A stretch of 64,000 nt of DNA from Scilla litardierei (GCA_030789695.1 CM061141.1:170204807-170268806); one strand, 5' to 3'. Shown: positions 23,508 through 35,286, counted from the stretch's first letter. The notes: generated from the letters alone by a model not told the origin. Numbers and translations: made by a program.

Positions 23508-25443
23508 TCTGCATTTTATAGATACTTTAGTTAGTATATGTTCGTAGTATAGTTTTAATGGTTTTAATAAAACTATATTCTCCCACTAAATTTATTTAAA
23601 ACCATAATAATAAACAATTTATTATAAAATAACATTTGTGAGAGAGGGATCCGACTACCCTGAGTTTGACAACCTTGAGTGTATCTCAACAAGTTGTCCG
23701 ACTCTGCAGTTGGTAGACGAACTCGTCGTCAATCATATTTACAATGATTCCCTATCGATTTTACCCCTAGTCATTTGTGATCATGAGTGAGCTCAACCGG
23801 ATCACAATGGCTAGCCTAGTCGGACCCTTGTTTTCGTGTCTAGCCTGACTTGCCCCTTTGCTCGGTGTATGCACGACGCGCCGGTTTGGGTCAGGTCTTA
23901 GACTACATTCTTGGTTAGACTTGCGCCGAGGCTCGAGGGATGAGACAACGGTTTCAGTCAGGTTAAGATGTCAATCAAGAAATCGGTTTCTATAAGATTG
24001 ACATGTCACGGCTTGAGTGTAGCTCAACAACCGAAACATGTTTCTTACAGTTGCCAACTCCTAAAACAAGGAGGGCTACGATTTATCTTTTACAAGATTA
24101 TTATCGTATTGACTTAGGTATAGTCGATGGACTTACATAGTCATGAATCGACTCCTTGCGGTCCAGCGGACGCGGCCAGGGAATTGACTAAGCCAGGACC
24201 ACTTGTTACCCAGTCTAGCTAGGTTGGTCCAAAAACTTTAGCCAAGCACATTGACCGACATCATGATCCATTGAAGGAGTTGTCATCAATTTTATGTTTT
24301 CCAAACAACTAAATGGCTTTTAATTAAGAGAACTAGTTAATCCTTATCAACTAGTGGATCCTAAAATTCAAAATTTTTCGGATTGGTTGAACAGCTTTTA
24401 TTAAGTCCTTGTCAACTATAAGGTTCTTCGTTCAACTTGCTACCCCAATCTAATTAGGATTTTAATAAAACAATTCAACATTGTCTTTTATGAAAATCAT
24501 TAATTAAACGTTTTAATGAAATGATTTACAAACAAAGGGACTACCCTAATCAGGTATTAGGTTCGATGTTGTTTTGTTTTATCAAACATAGCATGTCACT
24601 GTCATATTAAAATTTCATCTTATAAAATTTTAATGGCTAACCTAATAAGGTTTGTGAATACATTATTCAACATGAAATGAAACAACTAACTTATCCGCAT
24701 AAAAGAAAGTTTCATTTTAGTGACATATAAAGTGTATTTGCAAGTTTAAAATTATCTACATAATACAAACATGAAAATATTAATTTTAACACTTAAAATT
24801 AAAGATTAAAAATTTTAAAGCCTCCATAAAAATTTTATCGCATAAAACTAGGTCGTACAAAATTATCTAATAATTTTTAAGCCTAGGCTTTTAAAATTTT
24901 TAATCTTATTTCTAAAATTAAAATATCACATAAAAATTTTAGAAAACATATATGTAAAATAAAAGAAAAATGTTTAGATTTCATCTCATGAAAATAAAAT
25001 ATTTCTTAAAGTTTACATATCCGTTAAAACAATTTTAAACACTTTTAAAATCATTAGAAATATATTTAAAAAGCTTTCAAATAAAGTTTTCTAATATTTC
25101 TAATCTTTATGTAATTTTAAGAAAATCAAATTTCTAAAAATAAAATTTTCCATAAAGCTACATAAACATATAAATACTTGTAAATAATATTATATCTTGT
25201 AGAAATAAATTTTTACACAGCATTTAAAACATTTGAGACCATTTAAAACATTTGAGACCATTTAAAAATCATCGCATAAAATTAAATCGTCCCAACAAAA
25301 TTTCGTGTTGCAAAAACAATTTTTTTTTAAAACACGAAACAAAAAAAACTATTTAACATAAAGCAAAATAGTTTGTACATGTTAAAAATAGCATTTTTAA
25401 AGATTTAAAAAAGTCGCTATAGTAGATCTATAGCATAACCGTG
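23508..25443 (-). other. Long TR-GAG leader, no gene
   Basis: 1.9 kb between PBS and gag on the minus strand. Strongly AT-rich at 24300-25440, with runs of taaaattttaa-type sequence. No coding potential seen. Confidence 0.6.
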
Positions 25444-25455
25444 GCTCTGATACCA
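25444..25455 (-). other. Primer-binding site, initiator Met tRNA
   Basis: Minus strand reads TGGTATCAGAGC, the perfect plant initiator-Met PBS, one base after the end of the 5' LTR (25457). This fixes the element's orientation as minus. Confidence 0.92.
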
Positions 25456-25456
25456 C

Positions 25457-27857
25457 TGTTGGGGTTTTGGCGGACCCCCAGAGCTCGGATCCGTATCCGT
25501 CCTAAGTCGGACGGACCACGGAATCACGAAAGCGCGGCGGAAAACCAGAAATCAAAATTTCTACACTAGCTAAACTATTTAGCTAGGCTCTGGGGAGCCA
25601 GAACCTAGCCCGATTTATGCCAACTTGGGGTGCATCTGACCACCCCAAGTAGGATCTACACTAAAGCGACTAATAAAATCTACATTAAAAAGCTTAACCA
25701 CATACCCGGAATCTTGGCCCTGGGGCAGGCAAGATGTACCGCACCGTCTTGAGAAGCTCCTCGTAGCCGAGCCGCGTTGACTCGATCTGCCTGAGCCGCC
25801 TCGCACCCTCGCACCGATCCGCCCGAGCTGCTTTCACCTCCGATCCGATCACACGCGGTAGAAAGTTTCACTTGAGAAGAAACCCGCGTCTTAGACGTCT
25901 GGATAAGATCCAAACCCCCTTTGTAGTCGTGCTAGGACTACTCCAGAGAACAGGAAAATAGAGAGAGAGTTTAGTCGCGGATCGAGCTTGCTCTAAAATT
26001 CTGGAGCTACTCGATCGTTGACTGGTGTGTTTTTCAACGAGGAGAGTGCACCCCTATTTATATAGGGAGTGAGCACTCAACCTCTCGTTGCGGGCAATGT
26101 GGGACAATCCCCATGAAGAGAAAAATTCAATTTAAGCCATTTGGCTTAATTTCAATTTTAAATTTAGCCTTTCACAAAGTCAAACTTTAACTAATTAATT
26201 CTACTCGCATACTAAACTTCAGACACCAAACAAGCTATCAATCAGAAGAGCTTGGAATGGTGAACGCGTAGGAACTGACGGCGACGAATTTCGACTTCGT
26301 TTGACCCCTCAAACAATTGCTCAAAGTTTAGCAATTTCTCAAAATTCATAGCCGTCATTAGGGGTTTCAAAAAACCCTAATTCGACTTAAGTTGCGGGCG
26401 CGCCTGCTAGGCTTAGCGGGCGCGCCCGCCCAATGGAGCAAGGGCGGGCCGCCCGCCCGCTGCCGCAGCGGGCCGTGCCCGCTGCAACAGCGGGCGCGGG
26501 CCAGCTGCAGCCAGCAGGCTCTGGCCGCTGCTGCAGCGGGCGGCGCCCGTTTGCCCTTCCAAATGGGCTTTTTAGCCCAGTGGGTCTCACCCACTGCTCC
26601 TTAGACCGTTTTTGCGTTTTCGGACTCGTTTGAGCTCCGATTTGGACACGGTTTGAACCTGTGTTTAGACCGGGATGATCCCGTCATCCAGGTAACCCTT
26701 TCCAACATGTTTGTTCCTACTAAATTCGTCGTAACCATTTTACAACACGTTTAGTCAAAGTTTGCATCTAATGCAACGTTTTGTCCCTATTGCTAATGCG
26801 ACTAATATTCACAACCGTTTTCAGAATGTTTAATATCATCAAATGATATTTCTCTCTTTTCTATATTCCTATTACTAAGACACGAACACTACTCGGTGTG
26901 AGACCCTACAGCCTGACCTTACTACAGGTTGGGGCTCGAAACCCCTAGACGACGGTCACTACGAGCAGTAGCTGTCGTCCCTGTTTCAGAGTCATCATAA
27001 CGTGATCGACCCTTTTCAAAAGTATCATAGGGTTTGCATTGGCTGTGTCAGTGATGAATGCCGTTAGCTAAAATCCCTTCGTCAAGACTGTGTTGATGTT
27101 GGCCTAGGGTATGGTTTACTGTCAACCCTATTAGACAACATTGGTCAAAATACGACGGTCTTTATTGTATACACGTTGTACTACTTGCAACGTACCCCGG
27201 CCGAGGATTAACATAAAGACCGTACTGAGCCTGTAACACTAACTTCCCTTTAATGGAAGTGACGAATCCCATCTTAGTCATTTACTCACCTCGAGAGCTT
27301 CAGGTGCAACCCAACCTAAGATCTTTCATCAGGACTGGTCCTCGAAGCTAGATCATGGGTCTAAGCTACACCGTCCGCTCACAGGTTGGTACAGATGACT
27401 TCAGGTCTTAAGGATCAACTAACCTTTCATCACCCTAGAGTTATTAAAGACAGATCATTAAAGTTAACCATTTAATAACTCTAACTTGGTCGTTCAGTGA
27501 ACTCATTCTCCAATGAGCACCTGTGTCTCGTCTCCGACTTCACCAAGTCGAATGACTATGAGATCATCATTACCCGAAGGTAAGACGAAGACACAGTGAT
27601 CTATCCGATGTGTCGATATCCAGTTCTCGACACATCTATGATCACGAACCGTTTTAGACTTACGTTTCTATTCGGTCTCTTACTTACTCATAATCGAGAT
27701 CTCATCTAGATATGTAAGGACCTAACTATAAGTCTATGGATATTATCTAAGTATATTAATACAAATGATTTTATACTTAGAACAATACGTACCATGTACG
27801 GTATGAACAAGACGTATAATCAAGATAAATTGCCTTATGGGCATATATCTTCCTACA
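25457..27857 (-). repeat. TR-GAG 5' LTR (right copy)
   Basis: 2401 bp, same ends as the left copy. Drives element transcription toward lower coordinates; TATA-like ctatttatatag at 26054-26065. GC-rich minisatellite at about 26393-26556. Confidence 0.88.
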
Positions 27858-27862
27858 CTCAG

Positions 27863-28458
27863 GTCCCAACAACTCCCGATCGCCAACGTCATCCCAACTC
27901 AATGGCGATCGACTTTCCTCCCATACAGCGCGGCAAAAGGCGCCATGCCAATACTCGCCTGGAAGCTGTTGTTGTAGGAAAACTCTACCAGATGTAGATG
28001 GTCCTCCCACGATCCCTTGAAATCCAACATGCACGCCCTTAGCATGTCCTCCAAGATCTTGATCGTCCTCTCGGACTGGCCATCCGTCTGCGGGTGGTAC
28101 GCCGTGCTGAAACTCAGACGCGTACCCAAACTCTTCTGCAAACTCTGCTAGAACTGAGATGTGAACCTCGTGTCTCTGTCCGACACGATACTCACAGGGA
28201 CTCCGTGAAGTCGCACGACCTCCTGCACGATTCACGTTACATCACTATCCAAACTAGGAAAAGGAAATAGGAACGGAGAGTAAAAGAATTTACCTCCATG
28301 TATCTCCTTGCTAGCGCCTCAGTGGACTGTCCTACTCGAAATGGAATGAAGTGCGCAGATTTGGTCAACCGATCTACGATCACCCAAATCGCGTCATTCT
28401 GCTTCGGACTCCGAGGTAGTCCAGTCACGAAATCCATAGTGATGTGTTGCCACTTCCA
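27863..28458 (-). pseudogene. Chromovirus integrase core, interrupted
   Basis: Integrase cuts and joins element DNA to the host chromosome. After a stop at the PIP-WKW junction (28458) the frame reads [31 protein letters not shown], then LARRYMEV. A 71-bp GT-AG segment (28223-28293) breaks the frame; beyond it EVVRLHGVPVSIVSDRDTRF continues, then a stop in place of W, then [20 protein letters not shown] and [20 protein letters not shown] of VDRL, D of SDRD and E of QSERT are all present. Nonsense codons kill it. It ends at the TR-GAG insertion; the C-terminus resumes at 19001. Confidence 0.85.
28223..28293 (-). other. Putative 71-bp intron in the chromovirus integrase
   Basis: On the minus strand it begins GTAAATTCTTTTACTC and ends GAATCGTGCAG, with a T/C-rich first half. 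Its length is not a multiple of three. Removing it joins LARRYME to EVVRLHGVPVSIVSD in frame, which is the uninterrupted form known in Tekay/Del integrases. Could also be an insertion that happens to have splice borders. Confidence 0.65.
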
Positions 28459-30713
28459 CTACGGAATCGGAAGCGGTTGTAGCAACCCTGCCGTACGCTG
28501 ATGCTCCGCCTTCACTTGCTGGCAAACCAAACACTTGGCTACACTCCGAGCCACACTCCTCTTCATGCCATGCCACCAACAGTTCAGACGAAGATCCTTG
28601 TACATCTTGGTCCCACCAGGATGCACAGAATACGGCGAACTGTGTGCCTCCACCATCAACTCCTCTCTAATATCCCCAGCTGGCACACACAACCTAGCTC
28701 CAAACCTCAGCGAGCCATCCTCATGAATCAAAAAGTCAGTCTGCAGACCGGCTTCCACCTGCTCCCGAATCTTCACCAGCTTCGGATCCTTAGCCTGGCC
28801 AGCCTTGATCTGATCCACGATCGTCGACTGAATCTGCATACTCATCAACGAAGAAGCCTCCCCAGGAAGAACAATCTCCACACCAGACTCGCAAAAATCC
28901 TGCTGCAATCTCCACTGCGAGGTCAACATCATCACCGCCGGAAGCCTACTCAGCTCATCCGGAACCACATTCACCTTGCCAGGGTGATACTGTAAATCAA
29001 TCTCATAATCCGCCATGAGCTCCAACCATCGACGCTGTCGCATGTTGAGCTCCTTCTGAGTAAAAATATACTTCAAGATTTTGTGATCGGTGAAGATCTT
29101 CACTTTCTCACTCAGCAAGAAGTGCCTCCAAATCTTAAGAGCAAACACAACAGCAGCCAACTCCAAATCATGTGTCGGGTAATTCTTCTCATGAACCTTG
29201 AGCTGACGAGATGCATAAGCCACTACATGTCCATGCTGATGCAAAACACAACCGAGACCCTTGCCAGAAGCATCGCAAAAGATTTCGAATCCTCCACTGC
29301 GATCAGGTACATCAAGAACAGGGGCAGTCGTCAGTCTCTCCCTCAAAACACCAAAAGCATTCTCACAATCACCCGACCAAACAAAAGGTACATCTTTCCG
29401 CGTCAATCTGGTCATTGGCTCAGCGACACGGGAAAAGTCCTTAATGAAGCGTCGATAGTAACCAGCAAGTCCAAGGAAACTCCGGATCTCAGATGCTGAC
29501 TGCAGAACAGGCCACTCTCTGATGGCCCTGATCTTCTCGGGATCCACTGAAATACCATCTCCAGTCACCACATGCCCGAGAAAAGCAACTCTGTCCAGCC
29601 AAAACTTGCACTTCAAAAACTTAGCATACAACCGATGCTTCCTCAAAATCTCCAACACCGTCCTCAAGTGCGATGCATGCTCCTCCTCCGACTTAGAATA
29701 GATCAGAATGTCGTCAATAAAGATAACGACAAACTTATCCAAAAATTCGTAGAAAATCAGATTCATCAGATTCATGAAAACTGCGGGTGCATTGGTTACA
29801 CCGAAAGGCATAACCACAAACTCGCAGTGTCCATACTTCGTCCTGAATGCTGTCTTCGGAACATCTTCCTTCTTCACCTTCAGCTGATGATAACCACTCC
29901 TCAGATCCAGCTTCGAAAACATCCTCGAACCTCCAAGCTGATCAAAAATATCATCAATGCGAGTCAACAGGTATTTATTCTTGATGGTTACCGCATTCAG
30001 CTCCCGATAGTCCACGCACATGCGATGCGAACCATCCTTCTTCCTCACCAGCAGCACCGGTGCTCCCCACAGAGACACACTAGGGTTGATATAACCCTTC
30101 TGCAAAAGCTCATCCAGCTGCTTCCGCAATTCCTCCAGCTCAGCGGGTGCCATACGATATGGCGCCTTCGAAATCGGCTGCGCTCCCGGAATAAGATCAA
30201 TAGAAAATTCTAGAGCTCGATCAGGTGGCAATCCAGACATCTCCTCGGGGAAGACGTCATCAAAGTCCCGCACAACCGTTGGCCTCTCCAGCTCCATCTG
30301 CATAGCCACAATCTCCACCGGCATGGCCCGAAATCTGACTGGACCAAGCGAGCTGCTACCTCGGCTGAACTCAAAGACAGGATGTCCGGGAATCTCGAAC
30401 ACCACCGTCTTCCTCCGACAGTCGATCGTAGCATAGAAGCTCACAAGCCAATCCATCCCAAGGACCGCATCATAGTTGATGATGTCGTGGACAATGAAAT
30501 CAGCGTAAAGCTCATGTCCACAGACCACCAACGAGCAAGAATTGCAACCAAGATGCACCGAGACCACGCCATTTCTTGTGCCGATATTCCAACTCTTGGA
30601 AAGAGGGGACGTCGACAAGGAATGCTTCTCCACGAAGCTCCGAGAAATAATGCACATCGACGTACCTGAGTCAAAGAGGACTCGTGCAGGAAATGTGCAC
30701 ACCAAAACCACAC
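28459..30713 (-). pseudogene. pol: Chromovirus protease-RT-RNase H and integrase zinc finger
   Basis: A long open stretch (about 750 codons). Protease has [17 protein letters not shown] begins near [20 protein letters not shown], continues with [16 protein letters not shown] and [10 protein letters not shown], and has the active site [13 protein letters not shown]. RNase H shows [33 protein letters not shown] and FTDHK. The integrase H2C2 finger ([19 protein letters not shown]...CLVCQQVK) ends it. A stop replaces E/Q in PIP-WKW at 28458, cutting off the integrase core. The open stretch runs upstream into a 114-bp putative intron (30714-30827), so the first in-frame ATG there is unlikely to be a true start. 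It is kept as pseudogene because the polyprotein is interrupted. Confidence 0.88.
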
Positions 30714-30827
30714 CTAACAAGCAATTTAACAATCAAACCCTAGTCTAGAAAACAATCATGTTCAAGAAAACAACATAATCTAACAATCAAAACTAGCTAG
30801 GAAAGTAACAGCTAGATTGAGGATTAC
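30714..30827 (-). other. Putative 114-bp intron before the chromovirus protease
   Basis: On the minus strand it starts GTAATCCTCAATC and ends AATTGCTTGTTAG, T-rich throughout. Excision joins DEVIA to [17 protein letters not shown], giving a continuous protein across the gag-protease boundary. It contains in-frame stops. Confidence 0.6.
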
Positions 30828-31960
30828 CTGCGATAACCTCATCCACAGCCTCGCTCTCCACAGCGGTCATCAGAAAAGCCTACCTCCTCGGCGGAAAAGC
30901 CTGCTGAAAAGCCTGCCTCTATGGAACAAGAGCTGCTCTACGTCCAGCAGGAACAGACGCTCTCTGCCGCAACGGCTATGCTGCAACAGGTGCCTTCCAA
31001 GGCTGCTTCGACCTCGGACAATCCTTCATGGTATGGGTAGGATCTACAGAGACAACACACTGGCCCAGGAATCTCCTACACTGATCCTTGATATGCCCGA
31101 TCCTGCCGCAGAAATGGCAAGTCTTCTGAATAGGCCCTCCTGGCCTCTTGAACTGAACTGGCTGGTTAGGCTTGAAACGAGGCCTAACCACCGCCATGGC
31201 CTACTCCATAGGCCTCTTCCCAGCACCAAAAACATGTCCCCTCCTCTGGCTCAGGTTCAGCTCCTGCCTCCTCGCAGCGACCAGAATCTTCTGATAAGAG
31301 TCTAGATCAGAGGAAGACACAAAACTCTGAAGCTCCAAAGCAAGTCCCTGCAGGAACCTCTGAGCCCTCTCATAAACATCCTGCACCATCTTCGGTGCAA
31401 ACCGACTCAGCCTAGTGAACTCTTGGTGGTACTGGTCCACCGACGAGCTCCCTTGCTTCAGCTCAATAAAGCGTTGCAGCATCTCCTTCCTAGCAGCCTT
31501 CGGAAAGAACTCCTCATTAAACATGGACTTAAAAGTAGCCCAAGCTATCGGCTCCACCAACATCTTCTCTTCCGCATCCCACCAGTTCCGAGCATTATCC
31601 TTGAGTTGCCTCTTCGCCAAATCAACCCATCCAGCCGGGGTGATCTTGGCCATCTTCAAATTATCCTCTATGTTCCGAATCCACTCATCGGCAGCCAGAG
31701 GACCCTCAGATCCATCAAAATAAGCAGGACCCAGCTCCCGAAATTGCTTCGCTCACGGGTCGGAGCGAGGGGCATCCTGGATTGCCCGAGCAGCTCGAGC
31801 AAGTGGAGCATTCTGGACTTGCAGGAGCACGCCCTGCTGCACCTGCATCATCTGAAGCATCATCCGCATCATCTCTTCATTGGTGGGTTCCCGCTCAGGT
31901 CCTCGTCATGAGGGGGCGCACCACTACCACCACCACGGGTGAATCGCCTTCCTGCCATCT
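30828..31960 (-). pseudogene. gag: Chromovirus gag with zinc knuckle, nonsense-mutated
   Basis: A start at ATG 31959 (MAGRRFTRGGGSG) leads, after a frameshift near 31890, into NEEMMRMMLQMMQVQQ, then FRELGPAYFDGSEGPL, WIRNIEDNLKMAKI, LKDNARNWWD, FNEEFFPKAARKEMLQRFIE and LKQGSSSVDQYHQEFTRLSRF, the canonical retrotransposon gag core. The zinc knuckle is CHFCGRIGHIKDQC (C-X2-C-X4-H-X4-C) at about 31110. In-frame stops occur near 31753 (TGA), 31201 (TAG), 30975 and 30920 (TAG), the last ones at positions where CAG is usual. Ends at the putative intron at 30827. Confidence 0.82.
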
Positions 31961-32103
31961 AATGACATAGAAAACGAAACAAATTAGACTCATAGCTTAT
32001 GACTCGGACGTCGAACTTAGTTTATTGGACATTCTAATATTATTATCGTCATTCCGATAATCGCAGTTACAGAAGAGGACCTGCATGGGCCACCAACAAA
32101 ACC
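31961..32103 (-). other. Chromovirus leader between 5' LTR and gag
   Basis: 143 bases. The bases directly after the LTR on the minus strand read GGTTTTGTTGGTGGCCC and do not match the initiator-Met PBS usual in Tekay elements. Either the PBS is altered or it uses another tRNA. Confidence 0.45.
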
Positions 32104-34375
32104 TGTCACGCCCCGCTTCCCTAAAATGGAGGCGAGACGTGAAAAGGTCCGCACGAGAGTGGAGCTGTGAAGCCCCAAACCCGATAAGCGTCAATAAAAC
32201 ATAAGCAGGTCCATGTAACCACAAACAGAACAACAATAATAACACAAGGAGAGACAGAAATAAAATCTCAAATCTCAGAATTTGTCCAACATTAAAATTT
32301 AAGTTCAACATCCAGAAAAGCCACCAGGCTTAAAGAAAGAGTCTAAAGGCCCAGAACAAGGCCAACAAGGACAAACATAACAAAGTATTGGTGCCACGCG
32401 CCGACAACAAAACAGTCTAAACAACAACAAAAACAGTCTCTACGACTGATCGCCCGTGTCCACGAAGTCCTCGTCAAACACAGGCTCGGGCTCGGCGTCC
32501 GCAAACACCTCGTCCTCAACAACGAACTCAGGCTCAGGATCTAACATGTGTCACCCAAAAGAGTAAAGGGGCACATGTCAGCAAGTCTAAGGACTTGGGC
32601 AAGGAAACTGAAAGTAAGGTAAACTAACAACCTAGCAGTTATAGTATGATGCATGACATGGCAAGTATAGTATGGAAGTGACCAGTAAAGGGAAGTACAA
32701 GTAGCAAGTATGTCATGGATAACAAGTTTTACAAGTAAAATACGGACAAGTACAAGTCAAGTGGTTCACGTCAAGTAAACACGTCAAGTAAACAAGTTGT
32801 GCACATAGATTTCATCTGCTGGCTAGAGTGGCTGATCGGGCCAACTCGTAAGCTCATGTGACCGCTTATCCCTACCCCTCCACGTGTATCGAGCCAGGGC
32901 ATTACCCCGAACACGGAATGCTCGCTTCTGGATCACGAGCCAGGAAGTGTATTTAACACGTATGGCATATGGTTATGCCTGCAACGCAGGTGCCTAGCCG
33001 GAAACAAGTAGATCGGGCATTGGCTATCAACCAACTCACGTGGCCCTCTTCTGGAACACGAGCCAGAAAACACAAGTATTGTAGCGTGTGCTACGAATGC
33101 GACATTCAACATGGATAGCATGGATGACAATTAATTCGCGTACCGTTAATTAAAATAAAACATGACATGGTAGTTATGCAACATGATAAATGAAGGATCC
33201 AACTTCGTTGTCAAGCTAGTTCCTGAAATTGCGCCTAGGCGAGTATCATTTCGTCGCCTAGTCTCTTTTACGCCTACAACAAGCAAATGGCCTAAGACAT
33301 GGCCCAAAACCATAAGTGGCAAGTTTCACTTGCTTAGAATATTATAGAATCGAGTTATTACCGAATCATTAGCGGAAGAACGATGCCGAGCAAGCACGGC
33401 GACGGAAGAAACGATCCGGGGAACCCACGGTTCAGATCTGGAAATGGGGAGAAAATCTGGAGAAATGGGGTTTTTGGGATTTTTGGGGGTTTTTCGGCGA
33501 CCTAGAGGTGGTGGCCGGCCAAAATGGAGAGGGAGAGGAGCTCTTGATGAAGGATGAGGGCTAGGGTTAGATGGATGATGATTTGGGGAAGAAAGAGGCT
33601 CATGAGAAATGAAAGAAGAAAAGAAAAACGTTTGGGGGGTTTAAATAGGAAGAGCTGGTGGCTGCCCAGAAATTAGGGTTTCGACACTGATTAGTCGGTC
33701 AAAGAGCAACCTCTGACCGACTAGTTTGGGAACTAGTCGGTCGGTTGACCAACGCAGACCGACTAAGTGTAAACAGTAACTCCTGACGAAAAATAGGATT
33801 TAGATTTAGTCGGTCAAAGAATAACTACTGACCGACTAGTTTCTCATCTAGTCGGTCGACGAACGTTCTTAGACCGACTAAGAATGAATAGTACTTGGTA
33901 TCAAAAATGATCATAGAGCTAGTCGGTTAAAGAACGATTGCTGACCGACTAGTTTGCAACCTAGTCGGTCGACAAATGTTCTTAGACCGACTAACGATAA
34001 ACAGTAACTCCTGAATAATTATCAAGCCCACTAGTCGGTCCATGAAGGTTTGCCGACCGACTAAATCGTCATCTAATCGGTCGGTTCCCCTTCTTGTACC
34101 GGCTAACGTGCATAGAAAGTTCCGAAATGGAGCACGAAGCTCCGGGATCGATTCCTAAGACTCCTAGGCTTGATCTAACAATAAGATATGACCGATATGA
34201 AGCCCGTCACGAATGACTTACTCCAAGACCAACGATTCTAAGGAAGAAGCTAGAAAATCACGACGAAACGATCGAAAGTGAAAGCTACGGAGACGAAGAC
34301 CACACATAAGGAGAAAATCCACCAAAACATATATATAATATAAATAATCCAGATACATGAAAACCAGTCGTTACA
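32104..34375 (-). repeat. Chromovirus 5' LTR (right copy)
   Basis: 2272 bp, ends TGTCACGCCCC and CAGTCGTTACA on the plus strand. Same four-unit tagtcggt block at about 33690-34090. Shorter than the left copy mainly because of a deletion near 33335. Confidence 0.85.
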
Positions 34376-34380
34376 CATCA

Positions 34381-35152
34381 GAAAGGCTGGGTTGGCTGTC
34401 ACCCTGCAGCCCCTCCGATGCTTAAGTCAGTTGATGACTTGAGGAGAATGTCAGACACACAGGGCGATCTTAGAGGTAGATCGGCGCTTGCATGGCGAAC
34501 TAGTGTGGAAGGCATAGATATGTAGATGATATTCGACCTTGAATGTATGTAGATGTGTTAGGGGTTTCTTACAGATTTGACCAACCAACCAGCCCCCTCC
34601 TCATTGGAGGAGAGGGGCTATTTATAGGGCTGCGATGCGGTTACTTGCCACCCTGTCAGCTGTCGAATACTCGAGTGGTGAAATGACAAGTTGGCAGGTG
34701 GTGTCAGAGACATTTTCTGCATTGATGGTGGCAGGTGGTGTCAGGTGCACTTTTTTCAGTATGTCAGAGCCGTACATGTCAGGCACGCTTTCGGCAGACT
34801 GTCAGGCGCCGAAGCTCCTAGGTGCGCCTTTGCCAGACTCTGTCTGTAGTGAAACTGGCAGTGATTAGTGGCGGGTCGCCTCCCTTATCGGTTGAACTGC
34901 TTCGGGGCGGAGAGGTAGGCGAGCTGCCTCCGGGGCAAGCTACTCTGGGGCGAGCTAGCGTAGAAATGTGCGATCAGCCGGAGGGCTCTTCTCTTTGATT
35001 CGGTTGAAGTGCTTGCCGCTCTGCTTGGGCGAGCTTCCCTTAGACTCGGCGAGCTCCTCTTCGCCTTAGCGAACTGGTCCTCATTAATGAGAATTGTTGT
35101 TGGGTTATTTGAGTGGGCATTTATCAACTAGGCCGACCTTTAGGGAGTAACA
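34381..35152 (-). repeat. Tat-like LTR, fragment with promoter end
   Basis: On the minus strand it begins TGTTACTCCCTAAAGG at 35152. It is separated from 15735-15992 by the chromovirus. It carries a TATA box cctataaatag on the minus strand (34618-34628), which would start transcription toward the split, so this LTR can no longer drive its own element without running through the chromovirus. Confidence 0.6.
34618..34628 (-). promoter_or_regulatory. TATA box of the Tat-like LTR
   Basis: Minus strand CCTATAAATAG, at a usual distance from the LTR start; plus strand reads ctatttatagg. Confidence 0.5.
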
Positions 35153-35208
35153 GATATGATGTGTCTTGCCTTGGATAAAAAATAAAGCTCAAAAGAACTG
35201 AAATGAAA

Positions 35209-35213
<5 letters not shown>

Positions 35214-35284
<71 letters not shown>
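35214..35284. repeat. (TA)n microsatellite
   Basis: About 71 bases of uninterrupted alternating T and A. It separates the Gypsy nest from the GC-rich region to the right. Confidence 0.97.

Positions 35285-35286
<2 letters not shown>

Larger units (their letters stand above)
19002..27857 (-). mobile_element. Gag-only (TR-GAG-type) Copia-like LTR retrotransposon
   Basis: Flanked by an exact 5-bp duplication ctcag (18997-19001 and 27858-27862). LTRs of 2420 bp (19002-21421) and 2401 bp (25457-27857) look about 98% identical. The 4.0-kb interior has a perfect 12-base initiator-Met PBS, one 274-aa gag gene, and a polypurine tract, all on the minus strand. No protease, integrase or RT motif is visible in any frame. 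Such elements, known as TR-GAG, depend on another element's pol. It is the youngest insertion of the nest. Confidence 0.88.
15993..34375 (-). mobile_element. Tekay/Del-type chromovirus (Ty3/Gypsy)
   Basis: LTRs at 15993-18413 and 32104-34375 share TGTCACGCC...GTTACA ends. On the minus strand the order is 5' LTR (right), gag with zinc knuckle, protease, RT, RNase H, integrase, GPY/F module, chromodomain-like tail, polypurine tract, 3' LTR (left). Flanks are cgtca (15988-15992) and catca (34376-34380), one transition apart. LTRs look about 98% identical apart from deletions in the right copy, yet gag and pol carry nonsense codons. A TR-GAG-type Copia element (19002-27857) is inserted in integrase. 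Two GT-AG segments in pol look like introns. Confidence 0.9.

Noticed and set aside
25444..25455. tRNA-like match gctctgatacca
   Set aside because: It is the retrotransposon primer-binding site next to an LTR, not a tRNA gene; the rest of a tRNA is absent.
28501..31911. Long plus-strand frames opposite the chromovirus gag and pol
   Set aside because: They are antisense shadows of the real minus-strand coding sequence.
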